Part shown: positions 36,532-46,575 of the stretch, in pieces
Position numbering within the stretch: position 1 is the first letter of the stretch
Layout of the letters: every line of letters begins with the position of its first letter
From: UBA1181 sp045226255
GTDB taxonomy: Bacteria > Bacteroidota > Bacteroidia > Bacteroidales > Paludibacteraceae
Assembly (NCBI GenBank): GCA_045226255.1
Contig: JBGVCG010000035.1
Coordinates: forward strand, 1-64,000
Direction: 5' to 3'
Length of the DNA stretch: 64,000 nucleotides
The notes under the pieces: model-generated
Told to the model about the DNA's origin: nothing
The model's input: the letters and a program-made list of their open reading frames with translations, nothing else
Database searches by the model: none
Translations under genes and position numbers: made by a program

Positions 36532-39500
36532 TTATTGTCGGAAATAAACGACCTCTATGGTACCGTTGAATCTGACACCGTTAATCACCGCGTCGTAGAA
36601 GAAGACACCTGGATCAACCATTCTACCATTGTAATCGGTACCATCCCAACCATTCATACCCTCGAAGATCTTTTGTCCGTATCGGTCAAATATAACAACC
36701 TGTCTTCTCTCCAAGAACACATCATTGAATCCATCCTTGATATACGGAGTGAAGGCCGTCGGAACACGAGTTAAGACATCAATGTTGTACAAGTTGGAAG
36801 GAACCGCAGGACAAACCCCATCACCCACCAACACGTAATACTTAGACGAGTCGGCCGGGTAGAACGGATAGTAAGAATGAAGTTCCTCATAATCCCTATA
36901 CAAGATAGAATCACGCAATTCCTCGCTCAACTCAGCCAGCAGATTGCCATCCTTATCGAAACCAGACATGTCACCATCGAAGCCATTCTTAACCTTGTAC
37001 CAAGAGTAGAAGACAGGTTTGAAATGGTGAGTATTGACAGACAAGACAACCTCATCGCCGATGTAGCAACGTCTAACTCCAAACGGATCCGTCGTCAAAA
37101 CCAACGAGTCACGGACAAAACGTTCATGCATGACAAGCAAAATGCTATCACGTCTGAAGACCTTGTAATCGCGCCAAGCATTAAGATTCTCAACAGAGCC
37201 ACCCACAAGGCGCAAACTATCTTCCAGAGTGAAGATACCATCCTCGCAAGGAGTGAAGAGGCTATTATAACTTGTCGTACGTCCGCAGGCATTCTCCGCG
37301 AAATAATAAGCAGGCACCTCAGGTTTCGTATATGGAACAGGGCTGTTCGGAACATAATCCGCAGTATCCACGATCCAACCCACCTTAGTGATTGGGGTAC
37401 CCATAGGCTCAACACAAACAGCCGAGATGCTATCCATCAACTTCAAGTTAAGAGAATCATCCTCGCAAATAGGTATATCACGGGAAATCATATTGATCCT
37501 CGGCTTCTCGTTGATTTTCAAGTAAGAGTAAGCTGTATCGGCGCACTGTGTCGTCGTATCCATAACAACGAAGACATATTTGCCAGACTGGGAATACCTG
37601 TTGAGGTGAGTCCTCTTTGCGCGAAGAGCCTCATACGCAGGCTTGTTATCCGTATAGAAACGATCGTAGTATGTAGCCTTGTTATCACTGAACAAGATAG
37701 TCGAAGGAGAAATGCTATCCTTGTAACAATCATACACGAACGTACTTGGGATTGAACGAATCTTACCCGCAGTCTCTATCAACACATATCCAGTAGCGAA
37801 ACGGGCATCCTGAGACCACAAATCGATATATGAAGAATCATTATCCGAGCATATTGTAAGATCCTTAGCATCCAAAGAAACGACATTCTTCGGCTGCATA
37901 ACACGGGCAAACATCTTCAAACTATCCCTGTTTCCGCACTTGTCTGCCGAGTAAATCCACACCTCTGTGTCTTCCGTAATCACAACACCAGGAGCAGGAA
38001 CTTGCCAAATGTCGATATCATCCGTCTCCGTACACTCATCTTGAACATAATTCTTGAAGTTCGTATACAAAGGAGGAACAGTCATTGTACACTTCTTAAT
38101 GTTCGAAGCAAGCACCGTATCCTTGAAGTTTTCTGGCAAAACAAACTTAGGAGCGACGGAATCCACAACAAGAACCACCTGAACTAAAGGAGCACTTTCA
38201 TTGCCACACTTATCCTTGGCCACCCAAGTACGCCAGATTGTATAGTTGTTGTATGCACAATCATGGACGTCATTAGAGCGGTTCTTCTGTATAGACTTTA
38301 CAATCTCAATTTCTTCTTTTTCTGAACAGTTATCTGAGACATTGATTGTAACATCCTCCTGCCCGAGTGCGATGTCTATCAACGAATCCTGGTCACATGC
38401 GATCTTAATGGTATCCAACTTAGTATGGATAACCGGAGGAGTGACATCCTTGATAGAGAACGTTTGAGAACAAGACGTTTCCTGATCTCTGATATCTGAG
38501 ACGAAATAAGTACGTACCAAGTTATAATCGCACGGAGCCTTTCCTTGTTCAGTTTCCTCATAACGGAACGAACCCTCCTTATACTTCTTTATTTCCGAGA
38601 TCTTACCACCTGCGGCCAAGAAATCTTCGAACGAAGCATAAGGTGTCGGGATTTCCCCATAGCACTCATAAGCAATATCACCCTCAACTGGACAGTCGAT
38701 AGTAATTGGCACCATGTCTATGATGTTAACGACCTGTTCACAAGTAACAGAATCACCAAAGACATAACGGAACTTCCAATATACCGAAGTTTGGCCAATC
38801 TGATAATCGGCGGTGCTATCCAATCCGTCCGAACGAGAGAATTCTATCGTTGCGGCATGGCAATTATCGATGGTAATCTCAGGCTTCTTAAGACCTCTTA
38901 ACTTCACCTCTTCCGCCGTTGCGTAGAACTTCTCCATCAATTCCAGACTTATAGTATCCTCCAACGTGGAGCAATCGAACAGTTTGGTCGTCAGATTCAC
39001 GTTCATTTCGCAGGAATCCTTCATGATTCCCCTCTTGTCTATGAAAATCCACTTAATATTGGTTACACCAAGCGGGAAGTCCTGGGAATTCCAAACAATA
39101 GGGTTACCATTCTCATCCACCAAAAGTTCTCCATTGTAACGACGCTCGATGATAGGCACAATGGTATCATTATCGCACAAATCGAACGCAGTCGGTGGGG
39201 TGATACGATTCATAAGGGTATCCGCATTCATGGAACACTTACCCTCCTCCAACTCTATCCTAAAGGTAGTGTCAGGAACACAATTCGTCAACTCTAAAGC
39301 GACGGAATCGATCACGTCCATGTATGCCATACAAGAATCCTGGTTTCCTGCCTTATCCGTGAAGAGCCATACGAACTTATGCACCTCAGTCGGGAACATT
39401 GCGCTACGCACCTCATCTCCGCGGTATACGATAACCGAGCTATCCTTCTGTTTAACGTAAGCGATCAATTCAGGGTATATCGTGCCGTCGCAGGCATCCT

Positions 39501-42500
39501 CTACCGAAAGCTCCGGCAAATGGAGAGAATCATATGGTATCATACACTCTTTCGCATAAACCGACATCTCCGGATCCTTACATACCGAATCCAAAATCGG
39601 AGGAGTGAGATCCACCACATGCAGCGGAGTGACACAAGTATCCAAATCGCCCTTACCATTCTCGAAATAGAAAATCAACTTATGATAACCAAGCGGGAAC
39701 GAATCTGACATGCAAGAAGGAAGCACCTCAGGTTGCGTCACCTTCAACGGCATTCGTTCGATAGAATCCTCGGCACATACGGTCTCATACTGTCCGTTAC
39801 GATGCTGAACCCTCTTTACAGGGACTGAATCCTTCGATGTATATGGAATATTACATGAGATTTCCACTGTTGATCCCGTAGAAGAGAATGTGCTGTCCAA
39901 ATGAAGAATACGAACCACCTTGAACGGATAGATTATCGTATCATAATCCCTAGACAAAGTGGTACTGATGCCCAAGTTCTCATAATCGTACGGTGTACCA
40001 GAGCATGCATCATAAGTATACTTCGTCTCACAGAAATACTGCACTTTACCGTAAGCGATATTTTCATGACTGAACGGAGACGGAGCCATACAATTCTTTG
40101 GATCAACAGGAACAGCAGAATCAATCGCCGTACAAACGATATCAACTGGAGGATTAGACGAGATAACCACATTCTGGGAACAGAATACCGTATCATATTT
40201 CTGTGCGTCAAAATCAAAGACATCACTCGTGAACTCATAATAAACGGTGGTAATACCAATTGGGAAGCGATGCTTCAGGAACTGCTCCTCGGTAAGGATG
40301 GAATCAACCGCATAAGCGACCGAATCACCATTGTCATCCACACACTTTCCTGTAAATTTAATCGTAAGCTTAACATTTCCGCAATACTTCGGATTAAACT
40401 GAGGGACTGTCAAAAGACCAGCCAACTTATAATCCGTGTCTGGATTAACTGTGGACTGCGCCTGTGCGGAAGCATATTTATATTCACGATATGGATTTTT
40501 GTTCACTATACTTCTTAAAGGATTCTGCAAGCTATCGCAATTGAACATCTTCTCTTTTTCCTCTACGTTCACCCTACTATGGCAATACATGGCATTACCT
40601 GCAGGATCCGCGAACCTCCAAAGAATGAACGTGGTACCCACCTCGTAATCATCCTCCAACTTCTTATCCATGGAGTAGTTTGATGGATTTATACCAGGGT
40701 CCGCCATGCCGTCCTTCATCACCTGAGAACGTCCAGCATACACACCCTTCACCATAATAATGGTATCCTTAAACGTGGTATCTCGCAGAATAGGAATCTC
40801 TATATTCAAGTTCTTGCCAGGACTAGCCACGCAACCGTCTTCCGCAGACACCGAAACCGTATAGTCCTTTATCAACGAACAATCAACCTTCACAGTGTCC
40901 ACATCCTTCACAACCAGTTGATAGGAGCAAGTAGCCGATTTGTCACAGCCGTCCGTCACCGTAATCTCCACATTTCCCTTACCAGAGAATAACGTCAGAG
41001 CGGTCGCCGGTAAATTTTCCAGCTCTTTCCTATGCAACGTATAGATCGAGTCGAAACTATGGGTGCTATCGTCCGCCATATAGTTCAATTTCACGTGCAC
41101 AGCCGGATCATCGTCACAACTGGTCTCGAATTTAGGAATCGGCAAGAAAATCGTGGTATCCAACTGTCCGCTACGCAACGTGTATTCGGATGGTTGCGAC
41201 AACACACCACAATCAACGGTCGGAGCATGTGTGGCTTTCATCGTGAACTCATCATTGATAGTTGCCCTACATTTGCCATTCACCACTTCCAATGAAACAG
41301 GGAACGTTCCGCCGACCATATTACACAAAGCCTGCTTATCATAACCGTCAATATGGATGACGCTATCGTTCGTCATTGTGGCGCCCGTGAAATTCCACGT
41401 GTAGCCAGACACTTTCTGATAACCATTCAGTAAGATAGTATCCGAAGATGTAGCCGCACATATCGTATCCTCGCCACGTTTCGTGGTGAAATTCAAGCCT
41501 GAAACATCCGGCTGATCATAAATCCACACATCGAAAGTATCAGAACCGACAGGAGTATGCGCAGTGTCACCTGTTACGCCATCCACCACATACGTATAAA
41601 GATGCAACTTATACGGTTTGTCCGGTGTATATGACCCACTCAACATGGCATTCTCCGCAATACGCACATCCGCAGAATCTCCATTCGGATACGAATGGAG
41701 GGATACCTTTGTCGTACTCTCTGGCAATCCTTCAGGGGATTCTAAGGCCCAAGAAAGCATATAATCATCGCCGTTCTCCTTAATCCAACTAATTTTGGAC
41801 AAATCTGCCGGCTCAAAATGCTGGGAATGTGGATAAGTGACTATACATGCATTGTCACCCTTAATTCCAGGACCAGGTCCTTCACAAACCCTTCCTCCCA
41901 ACGCGAAGTTAATGGTGGTTTTTCCGTCTGACACAGAATAATAGAACACACCCTTATCTTTCATCAGAATATTCGCACGTTCCTTTTGGCCATACCTATC
42001 GAGGTCATAAGTAACCTCTCCTTCGGAAAAATTGATTTCAGTTGTGTAGGTTGCATCACTATACTTTTTCCATACGTATTGAGCCTTATGAGGGAATCCC
42101 GCCGCATTGACAACAACAACTTCGTCCAGACACGCAATACGAGGTGTTAGGCAAACGCCTTCCGCCTCCGCACTAATATAGTCAATAGCCAACGTCGCAC
42201 AAGTCGGGAACTGTTCAAAGAATGGTTTAAACGTATAATACTGTAAATCATTTTGAACAAATGGGAGATAACCATAATACGTCATCTCGAAACGGAAAAC
42301 ATTCAATTGATTTGGGTCAACATTCCGGTTGATAATGTCACCAAAAATAAATCTTGTGGCATCGTTTCCTGCCTGAATGGTTCTATCCTCCAATACACGA
42401 TTGGTTTGGTCATCAAAAATTGTGATATCCATCAGGTCAGTCGTTTGCATACCATGACCTGTACGAGCAATCATTTTTCCCTGACTATCAAATGTACACG

Positions 42501-43254
42501 GCACTCCTTGTGGAATAATCAAGTAAAACCGCATGGTGAAACGGTAATTATGTCCCTGGAATTTGTTTTTCGGGAAGGATATAGTGAAGAATTCACTATT
42601 CACGTTTTGTTGGACATAAAAATTATTGTTCGGATTAACGCCAAGAGAATCATCTATATAAAGAGGAATACCAAGTTCCGCTTGGTTCATAATCCTACCA
42701 TTTTTACCTTGGAATAAGATTCCCTGCTCCGTGAAATACTCCTCCAAACATCCAGGAGGGACACTGCCCCAATTCACAGACCCAGCCCCACAACCATACT
42801 GATAATTGAAATCCGTACCTCCAAAATAATCGCCTGTGGTCGTTTGATGGCAATCCTTCACGTTACAAGACTCTTTAAGCTTGATCTCTTTCTTATACTC
42901 TTTCGAGAAGGTGACATTTTCGTTTTTCGCCTCCGCAATAACACGAACAATCATATCACTCTCACCCATCGAAAACGCATTGGACGGGACATACAACGTT
43001 CCTTGCCTCTTCCACGTGTTTCCATTGTCATAGGAAATAGACCACTCATAAGTGTAGCTCAGAGTGTCATACTGCTTCACACCCATGACCTCGAACGCAA
43101 TCGGGTCCTTAGGACAAGCCTCAGACGCACCAAAAGAGGTGAAGCCTGACTCCTTGAACGGATCATCCACCTGCGCCGACACGCCCAACGAAGACAAAAG
43201 GGCACAAAGTAGAAAAGCTAACTTTTTCAACCCGCTAAAATTATTTGAGTTCAT
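36532..43254 (-). CDS. Giant HYR-repeat protein with T9SS/gliding-motility C-terminal domain
   Basis: A protein of 2240 residues (2248 if the ATG at 43278 is used). A signal peptide starts at MNSNNFSGLKK and ends at GVSAQ. The body has an N-terminal Ig-like region, PKD-like modules, and many HYR-type beta modules (recurring FP-G-TTV-Y-F and D-AGN-x-x-C patterns with paired Cys) over roughly residues 650-1850. The last 80 residues carry the CHU_C-like C-terminal domain: PTAFTPYIKDGFNDVF, then VVIFDRYGQKIFEGMNGWDG and DPGVFFYDAVI, which matches T9SS type B cargo. It should be exported by T9SS and attached at or released from the surface; adhesion or gliding is inference. There is a strong terminator after it. 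Its -7 element may be at 43535-43542. Confidence 0.93.
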   Translation of the reverse strand: MNSNNFSGLKKLAFLLCALLSSLGVSAQVDDPFKESGFTSFGASEACPKDPIAFEVMGVKQYDTLSYTYEWSISYDNGNTWKRQGTLYVPSNAFSMGESDMIVRVIAEAKNENVTFSKEYKKEIKLKESCNVKDCHQTTTGDYFGGTDFNYQYGCGAGSVNWGSVPPGCLEEYFTEQGILFQGKNGRIMNQAELGIPLYIDDSLGVNPNNNFYVQQNVNSEFFTISFPKNKFQGHNYRFTMRFYLIIPQGVPCTFDSQGKMIARTGHGMQTTDLMDITIFDDQTNRVLEDRTIQAGNDATRFIFGDIINRNVDPNQLNVFRFEMTYYGYLPFVQNDLQYYTFKPFFEQFPTCATLAIDYISAEAEGVCLTPRIACLDEVVVVNAAGFPHKAQYVWKKYSDATYTTEINFSEGEVTYDLDRYGQKERANILMKDKGVFYYSVSDGKTTINFALGGRVCEGPGPGIKGDNACIVTYPHSQHFEPADLSKISWIKENGDDYMLSWALESPEGLPESTTKVSLHSYPNGDSADVRIAENAMLSGSYTPDKPYKLHLYTYVVDGVTGDTAHTPVGSDTFDVWIYDQPDVSGLNFTTKRGEDTICAATSSDTILLNGYQKVSGYTWNFTGATMTNDSVIHIDGYDKQALCNMVGGTFPVSLEVVNGKCRATINDEFTMKATHAPTVDCGVLSQPSEYTLRSGQLDTTIFLPIPKFETSCDDDPAVHVKLNYMADDSTHSFDSIYTLHRKELENLPATALTLFSGKGNVEITVTDGCDKSATCSYQLVVKDVDTVKVDCSLIKDYTVSVSAEDGCVASPGKNLNIEIPILRDTTFKDTIIMVKGVYAGRSQVMKDGMADPGINPSNYSMDKKLEDDYEVGTTFILWRFADPAGNAMYCHSRVNVEEKEKMFNCDSLQNPLRSIVNKNPYREYKYASAQAQSTVNPDTDYKLAGLLTVPQFNPKYCGNVKLTIKFTGKCVDDNGDSVAYAVDSILTEEQFLKHRFPIGITTVYYEFTSDVFDFDAQKYDTVFCSQNVVISSNPPVDIVCTAIDSAVPVDPKNCMAPSPFSHENIAYGKVQYFCETKYTYDACSGTPYDYENLGISTTLSRDYDTIIYPFKVVRILHLDSTFSSTGSTVEISCNIPYTSKDSVPVKRVQHRNGQYETVCAEDSIERMPLKVTQPEVLPSCMSDSFPLGYHKLIFYFENGKGDLDTCVTPLHVVDLTPPILDSVCKDPEMSVYAKECMIPYDSLHLPELSVEDACDGTIYPELIAYVKQKDSSVIVYRGDEVRSAMFPTEVHKFVWLFTDKAGNQDSCMAYMDVIDSVALELTNCVPDTTFRIELEEGKCSMNADTLMNRITPPTAFDLCDNDTIVPIIERRYNGELLVDENGNPIVWNSQDFPLGVTNIKWIFIDKRGIMKDSCEMNVNLTTKLFDCSTLEDTISLELMEKFYATAEEVKLRGLKKPEITIDNCHAATIEFSRSDGLDSTADYQIGQTSVYWKFRYVFGDSVTCEQVVNIIDMVPITIDCPVEGDIAYECYGEIPTPYASFEDFLAAGGKISEIKKYKEGSFRYEETEQGKAPCDYNLVRTYFVSDIRDQETSCSQTFSIKDVTPPVIHTKLDTIKIACDQDSLIDIALGQEDVTINVSDNCSEKEEIEIVKSIQKNRSNDVHDCAYNNYTIWRTWVAKDKCGNESAPLVQVVLVVDSVAPKFVLPENFKDTVLASNIKKCTMTVPPLYTNFKNYVQDECTETDDIDIWQVPAPGVVITEDTEVWIYSADKCGNRDSLKMFARVMQPKNVVSLDAKDLTICSDNDSSYIDLWSQDARFATGYVLIETAGKIRSIPSTFVYDCYKDSISPSTILFSDNKATYYDRFYTDNKPAYEALRAKRTHLNRYSQSGKYVFVVMDTTTQCADTAYSYLKINEKPRINMISRDIPICEDDSLNLKLMDSISAVCVEPMGTPITKVGWIVDTADYVPNSPVPYTKPEVPAYYFAENACGRTTSYNSLFTPCEDGIFTLEDSLRLVGGSVENLNAWRDYKVFRRDSILLVMHERFVRDSLVLTTDPFGVRRCYIGDEVVLSVNTHHFKPVFYSWYKVKNGFDGDMSGFDKDGNLLAELSEELRDSILYRDYEELHSYYPFYPADSSKYYVLVGDGVCPAVPSNLYNIDVLTRVPTAFTPYIKDGFNDVFLERRQVVIFDRYGQKIFEGMNGWDGTDYNGRMVDPGVFFYDAVINGVRFNGTIEVVYFRQ

Positions 43255-43278
43255 TGTATTACAATTAAAATTACCCAT

Positions 43279-43676
43279 TACAAGATCAATTTCTATTAGA
43301 CAAAAAATAGTTCACGATATTATATTTATATTATTCCGTCATATCTTTCAATTTATTTCTTTATGCTAAACACAAGTGTTTTGTTCTAAAATATCATTAT
43401 ATGTTTTCGCCACACCACCATTCACCAAGAAACATATTCAATACTATACAACAATTCTCTTCTTTTTTAACACATACAAACAAATCTGAAATCTCATACA
43501 ACTAAGCATGGATACTCAAACTCTATAATCGCAACAAAATTAAACTAAATTTTTCTATTTGTAAATAAATCCTAAAAAAATAGCGCAAAAAAAGAATATT
43601 TTTCGCCCACTAACCCGTAAATGTATGTTCTAGAACACATTAGGAAACATTTTTCGCAAACAGAAACTAAAAAAAC
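43279..43676. other. Gene-free region upstream of the giant surface protein
   Basis: About 400 bases of A/T-rich DNA with no convincing gene. It holds a possible promoter (43535-43542), a short inverted repeat AAACAC-AA-GTGTTT (43368-43381) and the palindrome TGTTCTAGAACA (43626-43637). The word TGTTCTA occurs again at 43382-43388, so these could be operator half-sites. Confidence 0.5.
43535..43542 (-). promoter_or_regulatory. Possible -7 element of the giant surface protein gene
   Basis: Reads TAATTTTG on the minus strand. It is the only TAnnTTTG match seen in this gap and would give a long leader of about 270 bases. No -33 partner at the normal distance. Confidence 0.35.
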
Positions 43677-43704
43677 GGGAGGAGAGTCATAACTCTCCCC
43701 TCCC
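43677..43704 (-). terminator. Terminator after glyS
   Basis: G/A-rich stem with CATA loop (GGGAGGAGAGT against ACTCTCCCCTCCC) followed on the minus strand by a T-run, 16 bases after the stop of the glycyl-tRNA synthetase gene. Confidence 0.85.
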
Positions 43705-43719
43705 ATTAATCATTGGACA

Positions 43720-45273
43720 TCAATCCTGCGCCATCATTTTTTTGAAAAGATTGCGCATATTGACCGCATCGCCGATGATTTTATGCAAGTCCGCAACCTT
43801 CACACGGTCCTGCTTCATCGTATCGCGATAACGCAACGTAACGGTGTCGTCCTCCAACGTCTGATGGTCTACCGTCACACAGAACGGAGTACCGATAGCG
43901 TCTTGGCGACGATAACGCTTTCCGATGGTGTCTTTCTCCTCGTAAGCGCAACGGTAATCGAACTTCAGCTCGTTCATGATCTCCGTGGCCTTCTCTGGGA
44001 GTCCTTCCTTCTTCAACAAAGGCAAAACCGCACACTTCACTGGAGCCAATGCCGGTGGCAACGAAAGGACAACCCTCTTGTCGCCTCCCTCCAACTGCTC
44101 CTCCTTGTACGAAGCTGCCATGACGGAGAGGAACATACGGTCCACACCGATGGAAGTCTCGATTACGTAAGGAATATATGATTTATTCTCCTCAGGATCG
44201 AAGTATTCCAACTTCTTTCCGGAGAATTGTCCATGACGAGACAAATCCCAGTTCGTACGGGAGTGGATACCCTCCACCTCCTTGAATCCGAAAGGCATGA
44301 GGAACTCGATGTCGGTAGCCGCATTGGCATAGTGGGCCAACTTGTCGTGGTCATGGTAGCGATACTTCTCGTCACCCAAGCCAAGCGCCTTGTGCCACTT
44401 AAGGCGGAACGCCTTCCAATGCTTGAACCACTCCATCTCCGTACCCGGCTTGCAGAAGAACTGCATCTCCATCTGCTCGAACTCACGCATACGGAAGATG
44501 AACTGACGAGCCACGATTTCGTTACGGAATGCCTTACCAATCTGGGCGATACCGAAAGGCACCTTCATTCTACCCGTCTTCTGTACATTCAAGAAATTGG
44601 TGAAGATACCTTGGCAAGTCTCCGGACGCAGGTAGATGGACATCGTGTTATCCGCCGTGGAGCCCACCTCCGTCTTGAACATCAAGTTGAACTGCTTCAC
44701 GTCCGTCCAGTTCTTCGTACCACTGATCGGGCAAACGATCTCCTCATCGAGGATGATCTGCTTCAATTCATCCAAATTATTGTCGTTCAACGCCTTGGAG
44801 AAACGCTCGTGAAGAGCGTCACGTTTTTGGATATGCTCCATCACTCTTGGGTTCGTAGACTTGAACTTCTCCTCGTCGAATGCATCGCCGAATTTCTTGG
44901 CAGCCTTCTCGACCTCCTTGTTGATCTTATCATCGTATTTAGCGAGTTGATCCTCGATAAGGACATCGGCGCGATAACGTTTCTTGGAGTCACGGTTGTC
45001 GATCAACGGATCGTTGAACGCATCCACGTGACCGGAAGCCTTCCATGTGGTAGGTTCCATGAAAATCGCAGCATCGATTCCGACAATGTTTTGGTGGAGC
45101 AACGTCATGCTATCCCACCAATACTTCTTAATGTTGTTCTTCAACTCGACACCATTCTGGCCATAATCATAGACGGCGGCCAATCCGCCATAAATTTCGC
45201 TTGAAGGGAATACAAAACCATACTCCTTACAGTGCGAAACCAACTGTTTAAAAACTTCTTCCTGTGAAGCCAT
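43720..45273 (-). CDS. glyS: Glycyl-tRNA synthetase (single-subunit type)
   Basis: A 517-residue class II aminoacyl-tRNA synthetase of the single-chain (eukaryote/archaea-like) type used in Bacteroidota. The N-terminus has GFVFPSSEIYGGLAAVYDYG and PTTWKASGHVDAFNDPL. Motif 2 FRNEIVARQF is at about residue 250, then the REFEQMEMQFF segment typical of GlyRS. Motif 3 and the anticodon-binding domain follow (LSLPPALAPVKCAVLPL, about 408). It is 41 bases after the cyclophilin gene on the same strand with no terminator between them, so the two probably form an operon. Confidence 0.97.
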   Translation of the reverse strand: MASQEEVFKQLVSHCKEYGFVFPSSEIYGGLAAVYDYGQNGVELKNNIKKYWWDSMTLLHQNIVGIDAAIFMEPTTWKASGHVDAFNDPLIDNRDSKKRYRADVLIEDQLAKYDDKINKEVEKAAKKFGDAFDEEKFKSTNPRVMEHIQKRDALHERFSKALNDNNLDELKQIILDEEIVCPISGTKNWTDVKQFNLMFKTEVGSTADNTMSIYLRPETCQGIFTNFLNVQKTGRMKVPFGIAQIGKAFRNEIVARQFIFRMREFEQMEMQFFCKPGTEMEWFKHWKAFRLKWHKALGLGDEKYRYHDHDKLAHYANAATDIEFLMPFGFKEVEGIHSRTNWDLSRHGQFSGKKLEYFDPEENKSYIPYVIETSIGVDRMFLSVMAASYKEEQLEGGDKRVVLSLPPALAPVKCAVLPLLKKEGLPEKATEIMNELKFDYRCAYEEKDTIGKRYRRQDAIGTPFCVTVDHQTLEDDTVTLRYRDTMKQDRVKVADLHKIIGDAVNMRNLFKKMMAQD

Positions 45274-45314
45274 TACCTTATATATTATTATAAATTAAAA
45301 TCTATTTTGAAAAA

Positions 45315-46127
45315 TCACTTCAAAACCTCCACCTTCATCTTCACGTCTTTCAACGGTCTATCTCCAGGAGCCGTCTTAACCGCAGCGATCGCATCGATGA
45401 CCTCGAGGCCTTCCACAACCTCTCCAAAGACAGTGTACTCATTGTCCAAGAACGGAGTTCCGCCCAACGTCTTATAGTCATTCCTCATTTGCTCAGGCAT
45501 TTTCGTGGCAGTCTTGCCAGCGAACTCCTTCTCCAACTGCGCCAAAATCTCCGACTGCAGTTTCTGCAAGCCCTCCTGATCCTTGGCGATTCGAAGTTTC
45601 TTCACCTCATCATTCCTTTGGTTGACGATTTGATAGAAACGTGCCTCCTTCGCCTTATTGATGGACATATTCTCCATTTGATTCAACTTAGAATCGTCCA
45701 GTTTGTCACCTTGGACAATGTAGAACTGGCAACCCGAGGAACGCTTCTCCGGATTCACCTGATCACCCTGACGAGCGGCCGCCAACGCACCTTTCTTATG
45801 GTAATACTTAGGATATACGAACTCCGCCGGGATCGTGTAGCCTACATCGCCAGCTCCCAATTGCTTGGAAGCGGGAGCGTTCTTCGACTCCGGATCACCT
45901 CCCTGAATCATAAATCCCTTAATGACACGATGGAAAAGCAAACCATCATAAAAACCTTTTTGTGCCAACTTAATGAAATTGTCGCGGTGTTGTGGCGTTT
46001 CATTGTACAACTTCACCTTCATATTACCGAATTCAGTAGTAATCAGGACCATAGTCTCCTTCTCTGCAGCTTGTACCGTCATAAAAATTAGAGTCAATAA
46101 AAAAGTTACTATCAAGTTTTTCCTCAT
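45315..46127 (-). CDS. Secreted cyclophilin-type peptidyl-prolyl isomerase with helical insertion
   Basis: A 270-residue protein with a signal peptide (MRKNLIVTFLLTLIF, cleavage near VQAAEK), so periplasmic. The cyclophilin motifs are present: NFIKLAQKGFYDGLLFHRVIKGFMIQGGD at about residues 49-77 and the closing FGEVVEGLEVIDAIA near 234-248. Between them lies a charged helical insertion (about residues 145-210, rich in Lys, Glu and Gln), missing in short bacterial cyclophilins. It should catalyse proline isomerisation during folding of envelope proteins. It has a strong divergent promoter shared with rpmE2 and leads into glyS. Confidence 0.93.
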   Translation of the reverse strand: MRKNLIVTFLLTLIFMTVQAAEKETMVLITTEFGNMKVKLYNETPQHRDNFIKLAQKGFYDGLLFHRVIKGFMIQGGDPESKNAPASKQLGAGDVGYTIPAEFVYPKYYHKKGALAAARQGDQVNPEKRSSGCQFYIVQGDKLDDSKLNQMENMSINKAKEARFYQIVNQRNDEVKKLRIAKDQEGLQKLQSEILAQLEKEFAGKTATKMPEQMRNDYKTLGGTPFLDNEYTVFGEVVEGLEVIDAIAAVKTAPGDRPLKDVKMKVEVLK

Positions 46128-46147
46128 ATGCCTAAAATTTTATTTCA

Positions 46148-46178
46148 CAAAAATACGAATAATGTTTTTCTGTACAAA
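46148..46178 (-). promoter_or_regulatory. Promoter of the cyclophilin-glyS operon
   Basis: On the minus strand TTTG (46178-46175), 19 bases, then TATTTTTG (46155-46148). The spacing is ideal. The start codon is about 20 bases beyond. Confidence 0.65.
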
Positions 46179-46186
46179 AAATTTTG

Positions 46187-46194
46187 TAATTTTG
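46187..46194 (+). promoter_or_regulatory. -7 element of rpmE2
   Basis: TAATTTTG, 59 bases before the ATG, back-to-back with the cyclophilin promoter. The roughly 50-base leader could hold ribosomal-protein control, but no structure is clear. Confidence 0.55.
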
Positions 46195-46253
46195 CACCGC
46201 AAAAAGCGGGAATATAAATCGAATATAATAATAACAACTAAAAATAAAAGAAA

Positions 46254-46505
46254 ATGAATAAGGAGATTCAACCAGAGAACTATCGTACGGTGGTGTTCAA
46301 GGACTTATCGAACGGTGACACATTCTTCACACGTTCTACAGTAAACACGAAAGACACAATCGAAATCGATGGAGAGACATACCCGTTGGTGAAGATTGAA
46401 ATTTCCAGCTCTTCCCACCCATTCTTCACAGGAAAAGCTAAGATGGTGGATACAGCAGGTCGTGTTGATAAGTTCATGAGCCGCTACGGAAACCGCAAGA
46501 AATAA
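46254..46505 (+). CDS. rpmE2: 50S ribosomal protein L31 type B
   Basis: An 83-residue ribosomal protein. The start ENYRTVVFKDLSNGDTFFTRSTV and the end DTAGRVDKFMSRYGNRKK are typical of Bacteroidota L31. It lacks the zinc-binding Cys pairs of type A L31, so it is the Cys-minus, zinc-independent form. It is preceded by its own promoter and followed by a strong terminator, so it is monocistronic. Confidence 0.97.
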   Translation: MNKEIQPENYRTVVFKDLSNGDTFFTRSTVNTKDTIEIDGETYPLVKIEISSSSHPFFTGKAKMVDTAGRVDKFMSRYGNRKK

Positions 46506-46526
46506 AGTCCGGAACAGAAGATAAAG

Positions 46527-46554
46527 GGGTATCGGCATCCGGTACCCTTTTTTT
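46527..46554 (+). terminator. Terminator after rpmE2
   Basis: A 9-bp stem GGGTATCGG/CCGGTACCC (one T-G pair) with a CAT loop followed by seven T residues. Confidence 0.9.
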
Positions 46555-46575
46555 ATATAATAAAAGCCAGCCAAC

